Shown here piece by piece: positions 58,322-64,000 of a stretch of DNA of 64,000 bases. The position numbers and the translations under genes are program-made. The notes under the pieces are model-generated. The model saw only the letters and a list, made by a program, of their open reading frames with translations, was not told the origin of the DNA and did not search any database. Source of the stretch: Sphingobacteriaceae bacterium (GTDB lineage: Bacteria > Bacteroidota > Bacteroidia > UBA7662); assembly GCA_030682795.1 (NCBI GenBank), contig JAUXNJ010000047.1:1-64000 (forward strand), given 5' to 3'. Within the stretch, counting starts at the first letter, position 1. The number at the start of each line of letters is the position of its first letter.

Positions 58322-59904
58322 ATACCAACAGCCTGAGCTTCAAAGAAACAGCTGCTTTTAGTGCTTTAGCAACGCAGTACATAGAGCAGCCTGAGCTTTT
58401 TGAAGGGCTTCTGGTGCATGCTGCTACCGAAGCAGGCATTTGGGAAGCTAAATCTCTTAGAGCGGATTTTCCACAAGCGAATCGCGAAATATTGGTTAGC
58501 AGCATCCACCGGCAGTATGCCAGTGTAGAGCAGCAACAACTGGATGCTTCACAAATCAATCGGCTGCTCGAGTCAACCACCTTTACCGTAACTACAGCGC
58601 ATCAGCCAAATTTATTTGGCGGACCAGCCTACTTCATCTATAAAATAGCAGGTGCAGTGGCACTGGCCAACCGACTCAATGCAAGAGCACAAGGGCATTT
58701 TGTGCCGGTTTATTGGATGGGAGCAGAGGACCACGATTTAGAAGAGCTCAACCATGCTTACGTTTTCGGACAAAAACTGAGTTGGGATACCGCACAAACA
58801 GGCGCAGTAGGCAGAATGTCGCTGGCCGATTTACAACCAATTGTGGCGCAGTTAAAAGACATTCTAGGGGAATCGATGCATGCCAAAAGCTTGTTTAAGC
58901 TTATTGAGCGCTGCTATCAACCTCAGTATACCTTGGCTCAGGCTACCAGAAGCCTGGTAGACGCGCTATTTGGTGCTTACGGACTTGTTGTAGTAGATGG
59001 GGATGATGAGGCACTGAAAGCGCTCTTTGTGCCCATTATGCAGGACGAGCTGGAGCATGGTGCTTCGCATGATTTGGTGGTTGAAAATGCCACGCTGTTA
59101 GAAGCCAAAGGTTTTAAAGCACAAATTTATCCCCGCGATATTAATTTATTTTGGTTGGAGCAGGGCGTGCGTGAACGGATTGTGAGAACAGATACCGGTT
59201 TTGGACTTGCTAAAGGCGATAAGACTTGGTCGAAATCAGCAATATTCAGCGACTTGACGCAGCAGCCGGCCAGCTTTAGTCCGAATGTTGTACTACGCCC
59301 CCTGTATCAAGAGCTGGTACTCCCCAATGTTGCCTTTATAGGTGGTGGAGCGGAAGTGGCATATTGGATGCTATTGCCAAAAGTATTTAAAAGATTTCAA
59401 CTTTCTTTTCCGGTGGTATTGCTTCGTGCATCTGCTATGGTAATCGAAAAGAGCAGTCAGACTAAGCTTGAAAAATTAGGCCTCAGGGTTAAAGATGTAT
59501 TTGCCGAAACCGAAGACATTATCAAAACCTTTATTGAACAGCACGAATCAGGTGTATTTTCACTTGAAACTACCTTAGAACGTTTAGAGGCCCTTTACGC
59601 ACAAGCTGCGCAAGAAGTGCATGAAGTTGATCCATCGCTGAAAGGTGCTGTTTTGGCAGAAGGCAAGAAGGCAGAGGCTGCTTTAAAAGGGCTTGAATCG
59701 CGGGTACGAAAGGCGCAAAAACAAAAGCACGAAACTGAACTTAATCAGATCCGTGCTTTAAAATCGAAGCTGTTTCCCGATAATCACTTACAGGAGCGCC
59801 ACGATAACTTTATGAATTTTTACCTCACGCATGGTACCGATTTTATTGGCCATTGCGTGGCAGAATTGGACCCCTTACGGAAGGTTTTTTTAATTTTTAG
59901 CTGA
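58318..59904 (+). CDS. bshC: Bacillithiol biosynthesis cysteine-adding enzyme BshC
   Basis: A 528-residue protein that adds cysteine to glucosaminyl-malate, the last step of bacillithiol synthesis. TTAHQPNLFGGPAYFIYK, MGAEDHDLEELNH, PNVVLRPLYQELVLPNVAF and the coiled-coil C-terminal third are BshC features. BshA and BshB genes are not in this window. ATGA overlap with rimO. Confidence 0.93.
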   Translation: MNTNSLSFKETAAFSALATQYIEQPELFEGLLVHAATEAGIWEAKSLRADFPQANREILVSSIHRQYASVEQQQLDASQINRLLESTTFTVTTAHQPNLFGGPAYFIYKIAGAVALANRLNARAQGHFVPVYWMGAEDHDLEELNHAYVFGQKLSWDTAQTGAVGRMSLADLQPIVAQLKDILGESMHAKSLFKLIERCYQPQYTLAQATRSLVDALFGAYGLVVVDGDDEALKALFVPIMQDELEHGASHDLVVENATLLEAKGFKAQIYPRDINLFWLEQGVRERIVRTDTGFGLAKGDKTWSKSAIFSDLTQQPASFSPNVVLRPLYQELVLPNVAFIGGGAEVAYWMLLPKVFKRFQLSFPVVLLRASAMVIEKSSQTKLEKLGLRVKDVFAETEDIIKTFIEQHESGVFSLETTLERLEALYAQAAQEVHEVDPSLKGAVLAEGKKAEAALKGLESRVRKAQKQKHETELNQIRALKSKLFPDNHLQERHDNFMNFYLTHGTDFIGHCVAELDPLRKVFLIFS

Positions 59905-59908
59905 GAAA

Positions 59909-60466
59909 TTATTTGCCTGCTGCCGCTAATTCCATAGCCAGCTGCACATCTGCTACTTTTGCCAGTTTGTCTTCTACAATTTTAGGTATGCTGATGTTGT
60001 AATCTGCCAATGTGATTTGGAAATCGGAGTTCAGGAAAATTTTACCGTCCTTCACTTCAAGCATACCCTTTTCATTGACGGGCTTTTTTACGCCGTGTAA
60101 GTCCATCTCGCCATTCACAACCACTGGGTACTTGCCGTTTTTGCTAAAGTCGATTTTTTCAATTTGCAATAACTTGCCTTTTAAAACCGCTTTAGGATAT
60201 TTATGAGATTCGAGGTAATTTTCATTGAAGTGTTCTTGCATTAATGCTTTTTTAAATACAAAACTTTTAACAGCAATTTGAAAAACGATGTCACCTGTAG
60301 CGACATCAAGTACGCAGGCTGCCTGGTTATTAATGGCTTTCACATCGTCTTTAACGGGGCCTTCTGCTACAAAATTCACAGTCCCTGTACGGGTCATGTA
60401 CTTTGATTGACCATGGGCAAGCTGTACAAAACTGAGTACGACTGCCAAAAGAAAGATTTTTTTCAT
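59909..60466 (-). CDS. YceI-family protein (second copy)
   Basis: A 185-residue protein with signal peptide (VQLAHG cut near 19). The YceI-like barrel is divergent: YMTRTGTVNFVAEGPV, NQAACVLDVATGDIVFQI, SHKYPKAVLKGKL and EMDLHGVKKPVNEKGM. Compared with the 19247 copy it lacks the VDPVHS-type start, and its lipid ligand cannot be predicted. Third gene of the cytochrome/OB-fold/YceI operon, eight bases after the OB-fold gene. Confidence 0.83.
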   Translation of the reverse strand: MKKIFLLAVVLSFVQLAHGQSKYMTRTGTVNFVAEGPVKDDVKAINNQAACVLDVATGDIVFQIAVKSFVFKKALMQEHFNENYLESHKYPKAVLKGKLLQIEKIDFSKNGKYPVVVNGEMDLHGVKKPVNEKGMLEVKDGKIFLNSDFQITLADYNISIPKIVEDKLAKVADVQLAMELAAAGK

Positions 60467-60473
60467 TTGTGTT

Positions 60474-60896
60474 TTAATTTATAAGTTCACATCTATTGAG
60501 GACTACATCAAGCAATTTACCAGTGCAAACACCTTTAATTGTGAGCAACTGTCCAGCCTCAATCTCGGCAGCGCCTTCTTTTGTCTCAAATTCGCACATG
60601 ACTCCAAAAATCAAATCGTCTGTTTCGAAAATGGCTACAGGAAGTCCGATTTCGCTTTTTTTCACCTCTTTGATGATGCCTGTAACCTCTATTACTTTAT
60701 TCAAATACTGGTCGTTGGCGGTGGCTTCATCTGTTTCAAACGCTGTAAATAGCTCATTGGCGGGAATGCTTATTTCGGTTTCCATGCTGCTGATTTTAGC
60801 GACTGGTTTAAACCAAAGATAGGTGCCTGTAGCCGCGCCGATAAGTCCTAGTACTAGCACAAGCAGCATTGTTTTTTTTAAGTGTTTCTGGGTCAT
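60474..60896 (-). CDS. Membrane-anchored OB-fold (tRNA_anti-like) protein
   Basis: A 140-residue protein: N-terminal membrane helix (TMLLVLVLGLIGAATGTYLWF), then an OB-fold of the tRNA_anti-like type (YLNKVIEVTGIIKEVKKSE, VMCEFETKEGAAEI, GQLLTIKGVCTGKL). Such proteins are exported and need not bind tRNA. Start ATG 60894-60896. Between the cytochrome gene (2 bases) and yceI (8 bases). Confidence 0.75.
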   Translation of the reverse strand: MTQKHLKKTMLLVLVLGLIGAATGTYLWFKPVAKISSMETEISIPANELFTAFETDEATANDQYLNKVIEVTGIIKEVKKSEIGLPVAIFETDDLIFGVMCEFETKEGAAEIEAGQLLTIKGVCTGKLLDVVLNRCELIN

Positions 60897-60898
60897 GA

Positions 60899-61606
60899 TT
60901 ATTGATTTCGGCCTTGATTGGCCCAAGCTTTAATTTTATTAACGTTACAATCACTTAAACGGTTTCCCGGAGGCATGGCAGCTACGCCCGCACTGTGGCT
61001 AACGACCGCTTGTAACAGGCCAGAACTGGCTATGGCCGATGCTTGGTTGTAATTTGTAAGAAGCAGGTTACCACTTGGGTTACTACCGCTGTGGCAGCCT
61101 GTGCAATTATTAGTCAAGATAGGCGCAATATCAAGATTATAGGTCATGCCCAGTGTGTCACATTCCCCCATAGCCTCTAAGCAGCTATTGTGCTGTGCAC
61201 CTTGTAAAATCCACTTGCGAATGCGGTCTATTTTGTTGGCATCAAGCGATGGGTAGGGAGGTGGTGGCATCCTTTTATCATTCCGCGTTTCTACTATAAC
61301 CTTATACAAATCACTGTCGTAGGGGTTACCAGGTTTTACTTCGCCTGATTGCATCACACTTGCATAGCTATTCAGCTGTATGCCGTCTGCCTTGGTTTGC
61401 GCGTCGTGGCAACCGCTCATGGCACAGTTACTTAATAGTATTGGCAATACATCGTTCACAAAATAAGCTGTATCTGGGTTACAAGGTAATCCAGTAGAAA
61501 TGGGGCGATTTGCTGGATCATAGCCCGCAGGATAGATCGGGGAATGTTTACAGCTCATTGCTAAAAGCAATATAATCAGTATTAAATATATTGTGTTTTT
61601 TCTCAT
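60899..61606 (-). CDS. Cytochrome c-type lipoprotein
   Basis: A 235-residue lipoprotein (lipobox LAMSC). Two haem-binding sites: CAMSGCH with an extra two residues between the cysteines (CX4CH) near 62-68, and CTGCH near 168. Conserved MPPPPYP and MPPGNRLSDC may supply axial Met. It resembles planctomycete-type cytochrome c domains that are repeated. First gene of a three-gene operon. Confidence 0.82.
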   Translation of the reverse strand: MRKNTIYLILIILLLAMSCKHSPIYPAGYDPANRPISTGLPCNPDTAYFVNDVLPILLSNCAMSGCHDAQTKADGIQLNSYASVMQSGEVKPGNPYDSDLYKVIVETRNDKRMPPPPYPSLDANKIDRIRKWILQGAQHNSCLEAMGECDTLGMTYNLDIAPILTNNCTGCHSGSNPSGNLLLTNYNQASAIASSGLLQAVVSHSAGVAAMPPGNRLSDCNVNKIKAWANQGRNQ

Positions 61607-61642
61607 TTTGTATTGACCAAAGGTGGTTGAATGTTTTCATTA

Positions 61643-61690
61643 CACGAATTTTATTGTGCTAAAAGCCCAATTTATGGCTTTGAATTCGTG
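61643..61690. repeat. Inverted repeat with nested hairpin
   Basis: CACGAATT (61643-61650) pairs with AATTCGTG (61683-61690). Inside, AAAGCC and GGCTTT form a second stem with an 8-base loop. It lies 17 bases after the LytTR regulator stop and before the cytochrome gene start, so it could end the regulator transcript or be a regulatory site for the operon. Confidence 0.4.
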
Positions 61691-61706
61691 AAATATTGGA
61701 TTGTAC

Positions 61707-62462
61707 CTAACCTTCTAGCCATTTTTTAAAAGCAGCCGCTCTTTCTGTACTTACTATGAGTTCGGCTTTGATGGGAGGGTTCAGTTGCAATGAAACCCGA
61801 GAACGACTGTACATTTCCATGTTTTTGATGGCCCTAACATTTACAATTACTTTTCTGTTGATTCGAAAGAACTGTTTAGGATCAAGCATGGCTTCTAATT
61901 GTTCGAGGTTTTGGTCAGCCGCCAATTGCCTCCCATCAAAAGTACACATCATACATACCCTTTCTTCTACATAAAAGGCAGCGATATCTGCAATATCAAT
62001 GGCTTTGATACTGTTTCCAAACTTAATTACTAAGCGTTTTTGATAGGCTTTCCCTCCTAATTGAAAGAGCTGAGAAAGCGCCTGAAAATCGGGCACACGA
62101 GTTTTAGCGAGTCGTTGAAATTTATCAATAGCAACGGATAAACTTTCTTCATTGATAGGCTTGAGTAAATAATCAATGCTTAAATGCTTGAAAGCCTCTA
62201 AAGCATATTCATTATGCGCTGTTGTAAAAATGACCGGAGTTTGGTTGTTCGTTTTTTCAAAGATTTCAAGACTTAATCCATCTCCCAATTGAATGTCTGC
62301 GAGTATTAAATCAATTTCAGAAGGATGGGCGCCAAACCAATTCAAAGCACTTTCTACACTATCAAGCTTAGCAACTACCTCCAATGGTTGGATTATTTTG
62401 GATAGGAGCTTTTCCATTCTCTGCATGGCCAATGGCTCGTCTTCGATGAGTACAATTTTCAT
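61707..62462 (-). CDS. LytTR-family response regulator
   Basis: A 251-residue regulator. Receiver domain 1-120 with phospho-acceptor D56 (LILADIQLG), VIFTTAHNEYALEAF switch region and LLKPI lysine. The C-terminal LytTR DNA-binding domain (about 145-250) has KFGNSIKAIDIADIAAFYVE and FFRINRKVIVNVRAIKNME. It overlaps the kinase stop by 4 bases (ATGA), the typical kinase-first order. Confidence 0.92.
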   Translation of the reverse strand: MKIVLIEDEPLAMQRMEKLLSKIIQPLEVVAKLDSVESALNWFGAHPSEIDLILADIQLGDGLSLEIFEKTNNQTPVIFTTAHNEYALEAFKHLSIDYLLKPINEESLSVAIDKFQRLAKTRVPDFQALSQLFQLGGKAYQKRLVIKFGNSIKAIDIADIAAFYVEERVCMMCTFDGRQLAADQNLEQLEAMLDPKQFFRINRKVIVNVRAIKNMEMYSRSRVSLQLNPPIKAELIVSTERAAAFKKWLEG

Positions 62463-64000
62463 ACGGCTGTGATTAAGGGTAAATCCACTTGAAAATATTG
62501 ATTTGTGCTGTTAATGTGCAGATTTTCTTTGAATATACTGGCGTAGCGCTGTTCCAAACTACTTAACCCAAATCCGGTGGAAGGCTCAGACTGCACCTTG
62601 GGCTGGAGGTTATTCCGCACGGTTACATACTTTTGTGTACTGCTTATTTGAATTTGCAGTGGTTTTTGCGTGGTGATGGCATTGTGCTTAATAGCATTTT
62701 CAACCAATAATTGTAAACTCATGGGCATCACCATTTGCTTTAAAGTATCAGAAGGTATGTTGATGTTGATTTTCAGATTTGCCCCGAAGCGTTGCTGTTG
62801 CAAATAAATATAGGCTTCAACCAATACGAGTTCTTCTTTTAGTGAAATCAAATCGGTGTCTTTGTAAGTGAGTACAGACCTAAACAAGACGGAAAGTTTT
62901 TCTACATAGGCGCTAGCCAGTTTTTGATCCTCTTCAATTAAGGCTAATAAGGTATTGAAAGAGTTGAATAAGAAGTGAGGGGAGACCTGACTTTTTAGTA
63001 ATTCGTATTGCGCTCTAACTTGCTCTACCTTGGCATTTTCCTCACTTTTGCGCTTATTTATTTTGGCCTTCACAAATAGTCGAACTAGTACCGCTGCACT
63101 CACCAAAACTATAAGGGCGAACCACCAGCGGGCATAAAATGGCTTTTTGATGATAAATCCATAGCTGCTTCTTTGAGCGAGGCTGAAATCGGGATAGAGA
63201 CTACTCTCAACTAATAATCGATAACTTCCAGAACGAAGTCCTTGCAAAAAAATCTCCCTTTTAGTTGTGCTTACCCACTCTTCATGAAAATCTAACAGTT
63301 TGTAGCGCATAAAAACCGCATCAGGAGCTCCGCCCCAAAGGGCATTGAGATAAAAGGACAAAGCATTTTTATTGGGTTCAAATACAGAATCAGCAGTTGG
63401 ATTTGGGTCATTTAATTGCACTTTAAATGCAGGCGCTTTGTGCAGATTAAGTATGTCTAAATCTAAGCTGATCAGGCCTTCTTTTACTCCAATCCATACT
63501 TTATTGTCAATTGAAAAGAGGGCATTGGTAATGCCTTCCGTGGCTTGAAAACCATAAAGTTTATTGATGTTGATGGCCTTTTTTTGCATTAAGTCCATGG
63601 CTCGTAAACCATCTGTAGTGCTGATTAATAATTGGTTGCCGTAAGTAGCTATGGCTGCAATTTCTACTTTGGGATAAGTGGCCTGTAGACCAAGTGCCGT
63701 CACATTTTTTCCAGCGAATTGTAGTAGGCCTTGATCCAAACTACTGAACCATATTGTGCCTTCTTGATCTTCCGTGATGGAGGTAACAATCCTGAACTCG
63801 CCAGCAGAACTTTGATTAAATTGCTGGAAGCGATTGGAGGCATGTACGAAAGCTCCCATGCCATCGGTTCCAATCCATAAACGGTCTTTTGAATCCACAA
63901 ATACCTGGTAAATGTAATAACTTCCAGGTCCGGTAGGATCAGCTTGTTTGAAAGCACTTACCCATTTTGATGGCTCCTTTGCATGTAGATCTATGGCGTA
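62459..64000 (-). CDS. Sensor histidine kinase with beta-propeller sensor (LytS-type), partial
   Basis: The 3' part (513 codons) of a kinase that runs off the right edge. From the edge: two-component regulator propeller repeats (DSKDRLWIGTDGMGAFVH, DQEGTIWFSSLDQGLLQF, DNKVWIGVKEGLISL), a Y_Y_Y-type domain (YKLLDFHEEWVSTTKRE), one transmembrane segment (WWFALIVLVSAAVLV), coiled coil, and the His_kinase domain with SPHFLFNSFNTLLALIEED, whose His is the phosphate acceptor, and a C-terminal ATPase part ending STGFGLSSLEQRY. A GTG at 63896-63898 is not the start; the frame is open to 64000. Confidence 0.92.
   Translation of the reverse strand, partial: YAIDLHAKEPSKWVSAFKQADPTGPGSYYIYQVFVDSKDRLWIGTDGMGAFVHASNRFQQFNQSSAGEFRIVTSITEDQEGTIWFSSLDQGLLQFAGKNVTALGLQATYPKVEIAAIATYGNQLLISTTDGLRAMDLMQKKAININKLYGFQATEGITNALFSIDNKVWIGVKEGLISLDLDILNLHKAPAFKVQLNDPNPTADSVFEPNKNALSFYLNALWGGAPDAVFMRYKLLDFHEEWVSTTKREIFLQGLRSGSYRLLVESSLYPDFSLAQRSSYGFIIKKPFYARWWFALIVLVSAAVLVRLFVKAKINKRKSEENAKVEQVRAQYELLKSQVSPHFLFNSFNTLLALIEEDQKLASAYVEKLSVLFRSVLTYKDTDLISLKEELVLVEAYIYLQQQRFGANLKININIPSDTLKQMVMPMSLQLLVENAIKHNAITTQKPLQIQISSTQKYVTVRNNLQPKVQSEPSTGFGLSSLEQRYASIFKENLHINSTNQYFQVDLPLITAV

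Overview
The window is about 64 kb of chromosome from a member of the Bacteroidota (Bacteroidetes), probably near the Chitinophagia/Saprospiria/Flavobacteriia; I cannot place it more finely. Pointers are three proteins with type IX secretion (T9SS) C-terminal sorting domains, lineage-typical families (WbqC, GWxTD, OstA-like, DUF4295, fused FtcD, BshC), use of TTG starts, and at least a dozen start-proximal copies of the Bacteroidota -7 promoter element TAnnTTTG. I see no insertion sequence, prophage, CRISPR array or rRNA operon.

Layout. 1-5.3 kb: left edge with the C-terminal tail of one protein abutting a 5'-truncated methionine aminopeptidase, then small membrane and lipoproteins, a HAD phosphatase, a T9SS LamG protein and an MBL-fold hydrolase. 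5.4-9.9 kb: + strand run with Mpl-type ligase, DnaQ-like exonuclease, MtaB and a CPBP protease. 9.9-13.3 kb (-): cytochrome c/copper monooxygenase protein preceded by a redoxin, an SDR, and GmhB. 13.3-17.5 kb (+): guaA, a lipoprotein, an RsmB-type methyltransferase, DUF1801. 17.4-21.8 kb (-): trans-sulfuration-type PLP enzyme, marR, yceI, DUF4442, PhoD-like phosphatase. 21.9-27.6 kb: fused ftcD, OstA-like protein, glycosyltransferase and flippase. 27.6-28.7 kb: tRNA-His with its own promoter and terminator, a zinc-finger protein, ssb. 28.7-36.2 kb: large T9SS protein, WbqC, GWxTD, LpxL-like acyltransferase, GT2, aroQ, xerD. 36.3-39.3 kb: ccmB-ccmC-ccmD and glutamate dehydrogenase. 39.3-44.8 kb: DsbA/FrnE-like protein, membrane protein, voltage-gated channel, SPFH lipoprotein, hppD-hmgA. 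44.8-45.2 kb is non-coding. 45.3-50.6 kb: TolB-like protein, TPR lipoprotein, thrS-infC-rpmI-rplT. 50.7-53.4 kb (-): a four-gene overlapping operon built around a secreted YidD-like protein. 53.5-59.9 kb: small membrane protein, rocD, rpmB-rpmG-DUF4295, ftsY, rimO, bshC. 59.9-64 kb (-): cytochrome/OB-fold/YceI trio and a LytS/LytTR two-component system that runs off the right edge.

How the genes work together. Amino-acid catabolism recurs: tyrosine (hppD, hmgA), histidine (ftcD), ornithine (rocD), glutamate (gdhA) and a methionine/cystathionine-type lyase. Envelope functions form a second theme: peptidoglycan recycling, lipid A or lipid acylation, LPS-transport-like OstA, surface glycan synthesis, T9SS cargo and cytochrome c maturation. 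Translation genes (thrS, infC, L35, L20, L28, L33, MtaB, RimO, RsmB-type, map remnant) are the third. The strongest candidates for undescribed biology are the YidD-centred operon (50.7-53.4 kb), the cytochrome/OB-fold/YceI trio (59.9-61.6 kb) and the redoxin plus copper-monooxygenase pair (9.9-12.1 kb). Regulatory highlights are a perfect 15-bp palindrome over the marR promoter, a cluster of AAACGT boxes upstream of ssb, an infC gene starting at ATC, and several promoters that predict leaderless mRNAs.
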